Of a stretch of DNA of 64,000 nucleotides, positions 1-11,647 are shown one piece after another. The DNA is taken from assembly GCF_000516985.1 (NCBI RefSeq), contig NW_006917102.1, positions 1,745,681 through 1,809,680 of the forward strand. The letters are read 5' to 3'. Positions within the stretch are counted from its first letter, which is position 1; every line of letters begins with the position of its first letter. The notes under the pieces are model-generated. The model ran no database searches and was not told the origin of the DNA. It saw only the letters and a list, made by a program, of their open reading frames with translations. This DNA comes from Pestalotiopsis fici W106-1 (Eukaryota > Ascomycota > Sordariomycetes > Amphisphaeriales > Sporocadaceae). The position numbers and the translations under genes are program-made.

Positions 1-510
1 AGTTGAGTTTCCTGCCACTATCGTCGGCAATCAATCTACCATTGGAGTCATTCGAAGCCTGGGTCGTTACGCTGGTCTATTGCGTTATAGGACAGATTCT
101 TCTGGTTGCCATCTGTTTCGACTTGGACGATGTTTGAGTTGCCATCATACATAAACCGTGTCATGGAGTCACTAGTCGGCAGTGAGGTGCAATCTTCAGT
201 GACCTGACCGATCCCGTCATATTGGAAGGTTCGTGCTTTGTTCAGCTCTAGACAAACTACCGAAGTTGTCTTGATACCCAGCGTTCTTCCTCTGCTGTCT
301 GTCTGATACTGCGTTTTCAAAAAAAAAAAATTGTCTGGTCTTGCGCCTACACAGACTCTTTTTGTACCCTCGCGAAGCCGTCATACGAGAATAGCTTGCT
401 GTATGTGCGCGTACCAGCGTGTTGAGTCTTGAGAAGCTGGCCCTTGTATTATAGTTCATTTTCAAGCCAAGTATGCTGAAAATGCAAGCTGATGGGTTCA
501 ACTCCACGGA
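1..510 (-). pseudogene. Decayed YD-repeat (Rhs/Tc toxin-complex-like) protein fragment
   Basis: Minus-strand translation shows several YD-type repeats: a YDG-x-G pair near 200-235 and 130-160, an SYDGFARV-like unit near 355-385, and another unit of the same style inside the first 47 bases. These units are spread over different frames. I see a stop at 48-50 followed by repeat sequence in another frame, a shift around the 12-base A run at 319-330, a stop just upstream of it and a further stop near 440. The gene is therefore broken at least four times and also runs off the window edge. YD-repeat proteins include bacterial Rhs and TcC proteins and their transferred fungal relatives, some of them insecticidal complex components. 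The family call rests on repeat style only. No start codon or complete domain remains here. Confidence 0.65.
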
Positions 511-2701
511 TAGCGAAATGTATTTTGCTACCGAAAAGCAAAAGGTGCTTGGAGATCAAGAGCTACGGTGAATTTGTTACTACTTTGTACTCAATATATC
601 GTTTTTACGAAACATGTGGGATTACGACTGGCTACAGGCCTGGTACTAGGACTTAGTTATATTATACCTTTAATATTGCCTTCATTTCGACACTTCGATT
701 ATGGCTTAATTATTGCCCAGACGCTATTGCAAGGAGACTGCCCATTCCCGATGTCGTGCACCGATTGGAACCTTTTACACGTCCATTTACTACGACTGGC
801 AGCGCGCGCATAATGGAGGTCAACAGACTTCCTCGAGGAATGGCATCCTCTCTCACGAGACAGCGTTGTGAAGCGGTAGTCTTTACGTGGTTTGAATCAG
901 TCCTGGCCACGTACACACAAGTGCCTACCTATTAACCATCGTAACAGGCCGAAGAAATGGAGGGACTTGTCACCAAAATTTCTCTCAGATTTCTTTGCCA
1001 CGAGGGATTATGATCTGGCTAGCTCTGACGGCTTGAATGGGCGGCTTTGAAGATGATTAAAACGCGCATGGCAAGTTTCCGTGGACAATCTGGATATCTG
1101 ACCAAAGTAGACTGAAAAGGGACTATATTGTCTTGTAACACAACATGCAGTTCATGTCTACTATGGTTATGAATCAAATCATGAAGCTCGCCCCGGCGAG
1201 CTCAGATGTATTGACTTTGGGATGTTGAGATCTATTTTTGATGCCATTACATGCTCAACGTCAATTATCTACGCAAAAGGCTTTAATTGACGACATCGTG
1301 ACAAATCAGCGGATAATCATTTTGGTGGGTGTCAGTGGGAATCGCCATGGAATTTGTCTTCGATTGGCTTTATGGAGCTCACGACTTGCAACTCTTGTCA
1401 GGCGCATGTCATTCCGGCATCTATCAGTAGGAAAGGAACTGCATAGATCGGCTTGACTGTTTCGGCGGCATTTATGCCTTCTGATCGAGATATTGATCGA
1501 ATAGGTTGCCTCAAGACAATCGAGTATTGGGTGGCTTATTCATGTTATTAAAAAGACCTTCCATTTCCATCTTCGCAGCAGAATCGTAACTCCGAGGGGA
1601 GGGGGAGGGCCAGTAGTTTAGTGGGGGCAAATAACGGACTGACGGGCTCAACGGCTCAGTAGCGGCCCCGGACAGGCGCTGAGGTTTTCCAACGCTGGGA
1701 GCAGCTATCCGCCCGCTCTGATCAATCAACGAAATCGGCATCGCATTTCAATCGCATCTCTTTTTTTTTCTGCAGTCAGCCAAGACCATGATCTGTCATG
1801 ACATCCTTGTCATGGTTAGACACGTCATGATACAACCGAGCAGGGCAAGCAGGAAGACAATGAAAGGATCAAAGCCAAGCACAAGAATAATAATGGAAAA
1901 CAGAATGCGGGATTTCCCAAAACCATCACGAATAAAACGACTCATTTCGGGGCACAATGTTGCCATGCAAGAGAAGCTTGTTCCAGAAGATCCACACCAC
2001 CAGTCGATGATGGCGCCTGTATGGGTTTGCCAGCACGAGGGTTGCATCGTTTGAGATGAGCGACTTACCTAATGTGAACCATGACCGCGAGAGAACCGAG
2101 GTCCTCTTTGCTCCTCCCATTTGCCATCCAGCACCCAGACGCCTCCAGTTTTTGCCTCGTGGTTCGTGTGTTCCGTGTCACGACACTTCGAAACACTCCA
2201 ATGAAAATCATTTTTTGGCCGGGCGCCACGCGCACACCGGAACTGCTGGAAAAACTCACAGTGACTCGAAGGCCGGTTTTGAGGGGTTGACGACGCCCGA
2301 GTGGAGTCGTGCCCCTCTAAACTACCGAATAGATCTAATCTGATTAGATTATCAGATCTTTTAGACAAGGATTATCACGGCGGTTTTCCTTAGCGGAGCC
2401 TTTTTTTGTCGCCTGGGTTCCTGCCATTTGGTGAATATTTTTTTTTTCTTCCCACTCCTCCCTCTCTTTGCTTTCCCTTGACCAATGCACCGCCGATACC
2501 GCCTGGCGGTGGCCCGCTAGAAAGTTGCAACAAAAACACCTCGTGGCGCCACAGCCGCCTATTTTCTTCCCACTGTCTTGGATCTTCCCCTTCCCCCAGA
2601 CCAGACCGACACCTGACGTACGTGTTGCTGCGTTTCCGCCTCTTTGCTTTGCAGATTAAGTGCACTGCATGCTTCGTGGGCATAAATCCATCCAGCCAAA
2701 C
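511..2701. other. Gene-free stretch before the P450 gene
   Basis: No open frame here has domain-like composition or plausible splice partners. The 500-1500 part is AT-rich and may be further decay of the neighbouring pseudogene. The part from about 2340 onward is pyrimidine-rich and probably contains the P450 promoter and leader. A perfect palindrome at 2333-2349 is listed separately. Confidence 0.5.
2333..2349. repeat. Perfect 8+1+8 palindrome upstream of the P450 gene
   Basis: ATCTAATC and GATTAGAT are exact reverse complements around one T, about 350 bases before the P450 start. It could be a binding site for a dimeric regulator, or chance. The sequence alone does not decide. Confidence 0.5.
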
Positions 2702-4459
2702 ATGGAAGATCTACTCCAAAACTGGGCGGACTATATCCCGTCCCACCGGGTGCTCGTCATATCTGCTGCCATTCTCGTCGCCTTGGTCCTAGCTTACCGG
2801 TCATTCTTCACCATCCAGTACCCAAAGAACCTGCTGCGCCTTGGCAAGAAGGAAGGTATATCATGGTCTGCTATGAGAAAGAAGTTCCACGAGGACAGCT
2901 TGACTGTCTTCAACGACATTTACGAGAACGTATGTTCACCATTGCCCAGTGCACATTGATCCATAACCCAGATGGTCCCGTACTAAGATTGCAGGTAGTA
3001 CTCCAAGAAGGGCAAGGCCGTGCTTATCCCCGTCTTTGGTCCCAACGATGAGGTTATTCTGCCCCCGAGCGCGCTGTCTTGGCTCATGAGGCAACCCGAC
3101 AGCGTCGTCAGCTCTCTTGATGCGCAGATTGACGGTATTCAGCTTCAGCACACACTGGGTCACAAGTTCGCCTACGATCCATGGGGTGGTTGGATCATCA
3201 AGAATGACTTGACCAGCGTCCTGGAAAATCTTGCCGCCATCATGAGCGACGAGCTCGATGCTTCTTTCGAGGCCAACTTTGGAAGCGACGTCGAGAACTG
3301 GAAAGAAATCGACCTCTTCCCGACTTGTCGTGCGCTGGGAGGACAGCTGACCTTGCGTTTTACTCTTGGAGACTCCCCCGAGGGACGCCGCCTATGTAAG
3401 TCGTCCAAATTGTTTACCCATGCGACATGCTAACAATATACACCAACAGGCCGTGACCCGACGTTTGTGGAGACATGCTACGGTGTCGTGGACGGTATGC
3501 TGGATGCTGCTGGATGGTTAGCCTCTGTTCGCAAGCCCCTCAAGCCTTTCCTCGGTCCCTGGGCTGCTCGTTCCATGCCGCCCAAGATCAAGGCCCTTGA
3601 ACAGCGCTTTGAACCTCTATTCCAAGAACGACTCCGAATTATTGAAGAGCACGCCAAGAACCCAGCCATGGAGAAGCCAAAGGATCTTCTTCAAATGTTG
3701 TTCGACCACGCCGCCAAGGACCGCCCTGAAGAACTCCGCAGCCTTCCGGATATGACGAAGCGACTCGCCGTTATGAACTTTGGTACTATGCACCAGACCA
3801 TTCTGACTCTGCACAATTTGATCCTGGATGTACTCGACTCGAACAGGGAATACAAGACCGTGGATGTCATCCGCGACGAGGTGAACCGTGTAATGGGTGA
3901 GGGCGGCGACTTTAGCGCCAAGAACTGGACAAAGGCGAACATGGCAACCATGACCCGAATCGACAGCATCTCGCGCGAGACGTTGCGTCTGCACACGTTC
4001 CTCGGCCGTGCCGTTCAGCGCTTGATCATTGCCAAGGATGGACTGGTGACAGAGGATGGTATTCATCTTCCTCAGGGCGCCATGGTCTCTATCCTGGCCT
4101 ACCAGTGCCAGACCGATGCCGACACTTTCAAGGAGCCCTTCAAGTACGACCCGTTCCGATTCTCCCGCCCGCGTGAAGCTGCTGCAGATTCGTCGACCGG
4201 AAAGCCCGGCCTAAACAACCTCAGTTTCGTTTCGTCATCAGTGGAGTTCCTGCCCTGGAACCATGGCAAGCATGCATGTCCCGGTCGTTTCCTAGTCGAT
4301 TTCGAGTTCAAGATGATTCTCGGCTACGCCCTGACACACTACGACTTGGAACTGCCCGAGAGCTACGACGGCAAGAGACCGCCCAACACTTGGTTTGTCG
4401 GGTTTGGCATTCCCCCGCTGGACGCCAAGATCAGAGTCAAAAGACGGAAGTCGGCTTAA
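2702..4459 (+). CDS. Cytochrome P450 monooxygenase
   Basis: Three exons (2702-2929, 2999-3395, 3450-4459) join in phase to a 544-residue protein, the usual length for a fungal microsomal P450. Residues about 15-35 form the N-terminal membrane anchor, followed by a Pro-containing hinge. The K-helix ExxR motif (ETLR) lies near residue 384. The heme-binding loop is WNHGKHACPG with Cys485 as the thiolate ligand; it starts with Trp where Phe is common. The I-helix segment reads FGTMHQT rather than the textbook AGxDTT, as in several fungal biosynthetic P450 clans. The ATG at 2702 is preferred because it directly precedes the anchor; an in-frame ATG at 2660 is possible. The substrate and CYP family cannot be named from the sequence. 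The next gene is another heme-thiolate enzyme on the same strand. Confidence 0.93.
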
Positions 4460-5571
4460 ACCAAAGCCTCTAGCTAACATGAACAAAAGGGGGGAGCAGC
4501 AACTCACCCTTGAAGCCACAATGTGGTAGCCATGCTGTACGAACGCACGAGTCCTTGCACCAGCCACCACTGCTACGTATGCTTGATCACTCGCGTGGAC
4601 CTCTCGCACTCGGACTTGGGACAGCGGTGAAGATCTTTTCCCATTTTGGATAAATCTTGTACCATGAAGAAATACGATGGACCTGCTTTGGACACCACTA
4701 TTCGAGTTATCATACTTTGGGAAAATAACCACATTGGAAGCAATTATTAGGAGTAAAATAATACCTGGTTAGCACTGCAATATTTGTCATCAACCTACTC
4801 TCGCCTGTGCTCCTCTAAGCTGACGAAATCTCGGTGGCTCAACCACTAACAATAAGATGGAACTGCGCCTATTACAAAAGTGAGACGGGTCGGTCCTTGC
4901 ATGCTGATTGGTCGGTTCGTAGGGACCATGCTCGGCCAGCAGCAGGCTCTGTTCTCTGACACCTTTGCTATAATGATGGTCACTGCATGAACCTCCACTC
5001 GATCAAGCTTATTTCTTCCTCCAGCGGTCTTTCGGAGATTTAATCACCTTCCGTCGCCATGGCTCAACTATAAATCCCGGCCAAGAAAATAAGCGGCATC
5101 TGTTCCGTACCTGACACTACAATCAGGCAGCAGTTTAGAACACGGGCTGCGTGGTTTTGCTTTTTTGAGGCTATGCACTACTATGCATCGATATACATCC
5201 ATGTCTGAAGGATCCAAAAGACTTGCTTTCATAGGTCGGATCGTTTAGTATTCATAGCAATCTCAATCTCTCACTGTGGCTTGTCTAGGGTGGAAGCCAC
5301 GAGGACTGACAGGACTGTTCAGGTCCATGGATGACGGTGTACTCGGCCACATCTATAGCCTATAGTGTCTGTCATTGCATTACAATTAACCAATCATTGA
5401 AAAGATGATTACGCAAAGTTACATTGGCGGTACACAACAGCTGCTCTGTGGCTGGCACGGTTGTGCTCTGGTTGATATAAAGGCAAGAGTATCAGTCGTG
5501 AAACAGAAAATTTTGAACAAGCTTGCACCAATACATACATTTGCTACATATCTAGTATATTGCTTGACAAG
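4460..5571. other. Intergenic, P450 terminator region and peroxygenase promoter
   Basis: Frames here are short or shadow the P450. A TATA element of the downstream gene lies at its right end. I see no gene. Confidence 0.6.
5476..5481 (+). promoter_or_regulatory. TATA box of the peroxygenase gene
   Basis: TATAAA stands about 95 bases before the start codon, a normal distance for a filamentous fungus. No other element nearby explains it. Confidence 0.5.
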
Positions 5572-6618
5572 ATGAAGGTTCAAAATGCCCTCCTATACAC
5601 TGTGGCCGTGGCGCCGTCTCTTGTCCTTGGGGACGGGTATTACTCTGTTCCCGAATGGCACCCTCCGTCAGTTGGCGATGGTAGGTTTCTCCCATGAAGA
5701 CTCCTTTGAACCAAGACAGCACTGACATTTATCCCGTCAATGTAGTGCGAGGGCCATGCCCCATGCTCAACACCCTCGCCAATCATGGCTATCTCCCACA
5801 CTCGGGCAAGAACATCAATATCAACAGAACCATTGATGCCCTCGGCCAGGCTCTCAATATTGATGCCGAACTGGCGACGTTTCTGCACAACTTTGCCATA
5901 GAGGCCAATCCCACTCCGAATGCTACCATATTTAGCCTAGATAATCTGAGCCGACATAATGTTCTCGAGCATGACGGGAGTTTGAGGTAATGACATTCCT
6001 CTCACAATTGTCCACAGGAAAGAGAAAAAAGAGACAAGACCTAATTTTCCACTATGCAAAAAATAGTCGTGCGGATTATTACTGGACCGGCGACGCGACC
6101 AGTTTCAACCAAACCGTCTTTGACGAGACTAGATCATACTGGACCACGCCCATCATCAACATTGAGCAGGCGGCCGCAGCCCGCGTCGGTCGTCTGCAGA
6201 CCTCGCAGGCAACCAACCCCGACTTTTCCCTGAGCGACCTGGGCTCTGCCTTCAGCATTGGAGAGTCGGCGGCCTACCTGTTTGTCCTCGGCGACAAGGT
6301 ATCTTATACAGTGGAGAGATCCATTGTCGAGTACCTCTTTGGTAAGACGAAATACAAAAACACTTTGCCACACCCCCTAAAGCAAAAGAAGCAGCATGGA
6401 CAAGAAAGAGAGTTTTTCAATACTAACGCGCGTTACACAATACAGAAAATGAACGTCTGCCGACCTCCTTGGGATGGAAGAGAGCTGCGGACCCCATTTC
6501 AGAGGATGACCTTGGAGAAGCCATGGACCGTATCGTCAATGCCACAAACACAAACACCACCACTGCGACGACCTCGAGACGTGGGATCCACGGCAGAGCC
6601 AGACTGCCTCAGGTTTGA
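5572..6618 (+). CDS. Secreted heme-thiolate peroxidase / unspecific peroxygenase (chloroperoxidase family)
   Basis: Four exons (5572-5680, 5746-5986, 6067-6341, 6446-6618) give 265 residues, typical of short-type unspecific peroxygenases. A signal peptide covers roughly residues 1-20. The family signature PCP is at 40-42, Cys41 being the predicted heme thiolate ligand, followed by the conserved LANHGYLPHSG block. The acid-base/cation motif reads E-H-D at 111-113, followed by GSLSRAD across intron 2. The last exon has the typical W-K-R-AADPIS segment and a Thr/Asn-rich tail. Such enzymes use hydrogen peroxide to oxygenate or halogenate small organic substrates outside the cell. Splice sites were chosen because each junction restores the family sequence without phase conflict. 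A role next to the P450 gene is only an inference. Confidence 0.9.
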
Positions 6619-6833
6619 TGACGAACGACTATGCACAGGCACAGCACATATGGAAGCAAAGACAATGTATTTTCAGAACTGAAAAACACTTTCACTATTG
6701 TACATAACATATTCAGACACGTACATGTATCAATTCTTTGGCCTACAATTCAATACAATGCTCATCCTGTCTCCAAGAAACCTGCCCAAAGCAAGACAAT
6801 CGGATTCAAACATTTCCCGTATCTTCCCGCCTT

Positions 6834-7503
6834 TTAAATGGCAATCGGCTGCGGCATATCCGGCGTAGCCTTGTAAGAGATGCGGCCCGCAGGCAAAAAG
6901 AAGAGCGCCACCAGAGCGCCCCCGCGGACACGGGGATAGTGATGCGTTCCCGGGCCAGGCGACGTCCAGCCGGCGCCCTGCCAGCCGCTCATGCCCTGGA
7001 GCTCGGCCTTGGGGTCGAGCTGCACGACGCAGTTGATCTCGCCGTAGGGGTGGGCGTGGTACTGGCCCGAGAACTCGGCCTCGCTCTCCATGTAGACGGT
7101 CGTGATGCTAAAGTAGCGCGAGCGCGCCGTGGGCAGCGTGATCTTGCCCCGCCGGTACGTCCTCCCCGCCAGCTCCGTCTCGGCCACCCAGCCCTCCTCG
7201 AGGCCTTGGCGGACCAGCCGGCAAAAGTCCTCATAGTACGGGTTGCCCGGGCCGTAGTCCTTGTTTAAGCGGGCTTCGAGATCCTTGCCGGGTGTGCTTT
7301 TGGCCAGCAGATGATTAGCAAAGAAGGAAACTCGTGGGTTCGGAGGGGCTGTCTATCTGGGAAAGAAAGGAGGAAAAAGACAAGACTGAAACTTACAGGT
7401 CTTCAACCTCTTGAAAGAACTGGCTACATCTGTCAACCAGCTCTTGTGCTGCTGGGTACTTTGAAAGGTCCAAGACCGCCGCATTATCTGTGCCGGCATT
7501 CAT
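6834..7503 (-). CDS. 4-hydroxylaminobenzoate lyase-like protein (DUF4863 / PnbB family)
   Basis: Two exons (7397-7503 and 6834-7296) give 189 residues, close to the roughly 170-190 of the family. Exon 1 encodes an acidic helical N-terminus. Exon 2 carries the conserved G-P-G-N-P-Y-Y-E-D-F and GWVAETELAG blocks and the likely metal or substrate site HAHPYGEIN (His116, His118, Glu122) in a cupin-like setting. In nitrobenzoate-degrading bacteria, PnbB converts 4-hydroxylaminobenzoate to protocatechuate and ammonia; fungal members are mostly uncharacterised. The start ATG is supported by a TATA-like element about 110 bases upstream. The family call is from memory of motifs, and another cupin-like function cannot be excluded. 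No nitroreductase gene is adjacent. Confidence 0.7.
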
Positions 7504-7613
7504 GATGATGATAAAAAGATTCGTTTCGTATGGGTCTTTGGGAAAAGAGTTCCGTGACAGAGCTCTTCGTTGATCATATACTGGGAATAACCGAGACTTG
7601 CAGCAGGGTGATA

Positions 7614-7621
7614 TTTTTATA
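7614..7621 (-). promoter_or_regulatory. TATA box of the lyase-like gene
   Basis: On the minus strand the sequence reads TATAAAAA about 110 bases before the start at 7503. Confidence 0.45.
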
Positions 7622-8215
7622 CTTGTTGCAGACCACTGAATGAGCTCCTATTTCGGCTGAGTAAGAACATTCCTTCAAAATAAAAAAATGTTTGGTACTT
7701 TCTCTCTGCGCTACGTGAGGTCATGTATAAGTCTATTGTCTCCTATCCTGGGTCTCAAGGCCGACCCCGCATCGCGGTATGCTTATTCGGTAAATACTCA
7801 CGGCCCATGTTGTTTGGTGGCCAGCAGCAAAAGGGAGCCCACTCTTGGGGGGACGCTTATCTTGCATCGTGGTTCCAAGCATACCTAAACATTAAGAATG
7901 ACCCCATAAGTTGCCCGTTAAGGTTTTCAATTGGGAAAAGTCAATCCAGCGATCTCCCCCAAGATCGCCCACAATGGCGCATCTTTCATCCACCATCGGC
8001 GCGAGGTGCTGACATGGCAATCCGAGGAAAATGCCGTGGGATGAGTAATTGCTAACAGACATTGGTCCCATCATGGGGGCTTGCACTCTTTTTTACCTTT
8101 AGGTCAGGTTGCTCATCTGGGTACGCTATGTCTCAAAATAGCGCTTCGGCAAGAATTCCGGTATATGTGATATATGTGTATGTACAAGTTCTGATTGGAC
8201 AGCGCATCCACCTTC
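7622..8215. other. Intergenic, upstream of the lyase-like gene and downstream of the phosphatase
   Basis: Only short frames without recognisable composition. I see no gene or RNA here. Confidence 0.5.
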
Positions 8216-9192
8216 TTAAAAGAATGCAACAGCATCAACATCGTTCTCACCCAAGTCTCCCAGGTCCCAATTGTCTTCTACCGTCTTGGTAAGACTATAG
8301 TGGTTATAACGAGTCGAGTCCGTCGTTCCCTCCTTTCCGGCCACGGCACCGCCCAACAGCACTGTAAAGACCCTATTCGGCAGCAAATAGTTTTCGCACT
8401 CATCAAACGTCAACACAATCAAGGTCTTGTCCGTATTGAAGTTATCGTTGGCCAGTAGCGGTTCCAGGAAAGACCGTGCCCAGTTGCCGGCAGTCGAGAC
8501 GTCGCTGTCGTGACCGTCATTGGTCATGTTGGGGGTGATGAACATCCACTGGGGCAGCGTGTTGGCGGCCAGGTCCCTGTTGAAGAGGGTAAAGTTCTTT
8601 GACTTGGCGAGGCGGTTCAGGTCCTCGGTCACCGAGTCGTAGCTCATGAGCGGGTTGTGCTTGCGGACGTAATCGTTGGCGCCCGTCTTTTGGTTCACCC
8701 AGTCGCCCTCGAAGCCAGAGTATGGCATATCCTCCTGGTATAAGCTCCAGCTGACGCCTCCAGCCTCGAGCAGGTCGACAATCGTCTCGACGTCGGCAGA
8801 GATGCGAGCCGGGTTATCGAGAAGGACACCGTGGGTGCTGGCTCCTGCTGCGGCGATATAGTTGGGTTGCGACGGGTGCGTGATAGAATAGTAGTTGTCG
8901 AGCAGGATACCTTGCGTCGCCAGGTATGCTAGGTTTGCTGTTTACAAGAACTTAGTACCACGTCTCGACGAGAACGGTATGGGGCATGTATATACTTACG
9001 ATCGCCCGCTGCTATACTAAAGTCCTGGTTCTCAAGAAAGATTTGGACAAAGCGGTCAAAGGTCTTTCCGGCGACACTGCTCGTCGGGCTCAGGGTGAGC
9101 GCGGTGGCTTGCGCAGCGGCAACCGAAGCCGTCGCCGTCGCCGTGTACATGGTCGGGCCAGGCCCGGCGGTTGTAGACTGACCAGAACCCAT
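8216..9192 (-). CDS. Acid phosphatase-type phosphoesterase (PF04185 family)
   Basis: Two exons (9000-9192 and 8216-8937) give 304 residues. The order of motifs is that of fungal phosphate-repressible acid phosphatases: FDRFVQIFLEN near the N-terminus, then DPN-LAYLATQGI, the THPSQPNYIA block, QWMFITPNMTNDGHD, and LTFDECENY with a metal-binding Asp and Glu, ending in a VEDNWDLG segment. These enzymes hydrolyse phosphomonoesters, usually outside the cell. No signal peptide is visible from the ATG used, because the protein begins with a Gly/Ser/Thr-rich stretch. Either a short exon encoding the signal lies further upstream, or the protein is intracellular or altered. The intron junction restores the family DPN motif, so the body of the gene is certain. 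Confidence 0.85.
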
Positions 9193-10563
9193 CTTGTTTC
9201 AGTCAAGTCCTCGTAGATGAGCTGTACTGACTGAGCACGGCGTCCTGTATAGAAATGTCTTGTCTTGTCCTATAGACTGCCAGAGGGAATCGGCCAAGGA
9301 ACAACGAGCAGAACGCCTCAAGAACGAGGTAGTAGTTTCAACACGGGCGGCGGCAGCAACGTCGTGGCCGGCGACCACATGATGGGAAACGGGTTTGGCT
9401 GCATTCTTATGCCCTTCAAGCATCAGCTAGCAAAGGCAATTTGCATCTGTATAATTAGCGACCCTTGCGCAGATCAGCCAGTGTTCATCGATCTGCCGGG
9501 GGGTCGCCAGGGTTGTTCAAGCGAGGTCTGGTTGCGCCAATCCGGAATTCGCCAGAAGACCGAAAAAAGGTCCAGTAGGCAAAGGGGTCCTAATGGAGGA
9601 GGGCAAGAGGGCAGATTTTGGGTAGCACGTTGCTCGTCCAGTCATGGCCGTCGGTTGCGCATCGTGGGGGAAAGTTGAGGAGTCCCAAATCTAGCATATG
9701 GGCGCCAAGCTTAATGCTTTGGCAGCTTCTCGGTGCTCATTGGGGCAAGACAGCACCGTTTAGTGTCGCAGTTTTCAGTGGCTTGCGGGCCGCTAAGCAG
9801 GGGCCCCTGGACTCGCTGGAGCTGCTGAAAGGGAGAGAGGACAGGAGGTTGGGAGGCGTACTGGGCAGTGGGCACCTGCTGGAGGGTCGCCACGGCGGGC
9901 GGAAACTTGCCGAGAAGTTGGCCCCCCAATCACTGGAGGGCTATTTCCCACAATGTTGCTCTAGGGGACATTGTTAAAGAATTGATGGTCTCACAATTTC
10001 ATTAAAGTTGTATTGACATGTGCTTCTGCCGACATCTGACCCTGCCAAGAAAGTTGGGGTATTCAACATCTATCCGTCACTATTTTTCTTCCTCGCATTA
10101 TACAGTCCATTGCCATCAACCGTGTTAGACGACTTTCTTCCCATATAATCCCAGAGCAGAGATTTGACATTGTCATTTTCCGGAACTAGATATGCTTAGA
10201 AGAACACCAGCCAATGTAGCAGGGGATGAACCAAGGAGCTGACATCAAGCAACCATGACGTCTGAATTGCAGCAAGTTGAGCTTGGCAGCGCAAAAGGTC
10301 AATTCACATCGGCGTTTGCAGCGCACAACGCCGATATCTCGGAGTCTGACAAGAAGAACATCATGACGATTCTTCGTTCTGAATTGGCGCCGCATATATC
10401 TCCGAAGAACAATGTTATAAATTTACGAGTTGTACATAGTCAAACATCACTTTTATCAATATTGAATCACATACAATATTTTCCCAGTGTTGATGAACAG
10501 ATCTAGGCTGATTTTTTCTTTCCTAACTCGCGTACCATTGACCAGGCCTGACCACTGACAGAA
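9193..10563. other. Intergenic; possible short ORF at 10255-10506
   Basis: An ATG-started frame of 83 codons at 10255-10506 has mixed hydrophilic composition and no family I recognise. It lies just before the dehydrogenase gene and could be chance. The rest shows nothing. A missing first exon of the phosphatase could lie near 9200-9500. Confidence 0.3.
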
Positions 10564-11517
10564 ATGGATGCGCAGGTTGATAAAGATTATGGGCTTCCTC
10601 TTGACGGGAAACTTGCACTTGTAACCGGAGCCTCGAGGGGAATTGGTGAAGGCATTGCATTCGAACTCGCAAGCCGGGGAGCTTCAGTATGCGATTTTTA
10701 GTGCCGGCTCGGCTACAATGTCCGTCTATTCGCTGACATGAAGAGGGCAGGTAGTACTAGCTTATGCATCGCCAAGCAGCGAACCAAAGATTAACAACCT
10801 CAAGAAGAGAATCGAGTCGCTGCCTCACCGGCCAGTCGCTTACTCGGTACGCGCGGATCTGGGCAGCGTCGAGGGGCCAGGTCAGATCATCTCGGAGCTC
10901 CTCCAGTGGACGAGCAACGACCTGCACCTGGACATTCTGGTGAACAATGCCGGGCTGGAGCGGGTCAAGTCGCTCGCCGAGATACAGATCGACGACTACG
11001 ACGCCGTGTACAACCTCAACGTCCGCGGCATCATTCTCCTGACGCAAGCAGTGCTGCCGCACCTCGAAGCCAATGCGCGCATCATCAACCTGGGCTCGGT
11101 AGGTGCCCGCGCCGGGTTCCAGAGCCTAAGTTTGTACTGCTCGTCCAAGGCGGCCCTCGAAGGTCTCACGCGATGCTGGGCGGCAGAGCTGGGAGGCAAC
11201 GGCACCACGGTCAACTGTGTCAACCCGGGCCCCGTGCAGAGCGAGATGCTTGACAACATACCAAAGGAGATTGTCGACATGCAAAAGGCGCAGACGCCCA
11301 TCCAGAACCGCCTAGGGACTATTCAGGAAGTTGCCAATATAGTCGCAGGCTTGGCGGGCAAAGACGGTGCGTGGGTTACGGGACAAGTTATAAGCGCGAG
11401 TGGTGTAAGTGCTACTACCCACAAACAGCCCAATATGGTGCTGTATATATTTGTGTGAAAGTTCTAGATTCAGTGATTACTCGACTAATTTTTCTATAGG
11501 GCTGGGCAATGTATTAA
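10564..11517 (+). CDS. Classical short-chain dehydrogenase/reductase
   Basis: Three exons (10564-10686, 10751-11404, 11500-11517) give 264 residues, the standard classical SDR size. The nucleotide-binding motif TGASRGIG is at about 21-28, NNAG at 106-109, and the catalytic Tyr170-x-x-x-Lys174 in YCSSK, with the preceding catalytic Ser in the LGSVGA segment. The tail [19 protein letters not shown] is typical of 3-oxoacyl-ACP reductase-like fungal SDRs and needs the final 18-nt exon; without it the frame would run into intron sequence. Residues after the beta-2 strand do not clearly tell NADP from NAD use. The substrate is unknown. It converges with the next dehydrogenase, with only about 130 bases between their 3' ends. 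Confidence 0.88.
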
Positions 11518-11647
11518 TGAGCGACTTGATATAATAAAGAATGAATAAAGTATGAATTCGTAAAGATAAATGAGCATCAATCACTGTCATATTGCTCCTT
11601 GAGCAGCGATCTATGTGCTTTGAACAGACATATTTCAAATTGTATGC

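Noticed and set aside
1796..2047. Hydrophobic 83-codon frame on the minus strand, at first similar to small membrane proteins
   Set aside because: No family motif; the hydrophobic part comes from an AT-rich stretch. A GTAAGT/CATACAG pair gave only a 21-codon continuation.
10255..10506. An 83-codon frame before the first dehydrogenase
   Set aside because: No homology, splice partner or promoter signal could be supported; kept only as a note in the intergenic entry.
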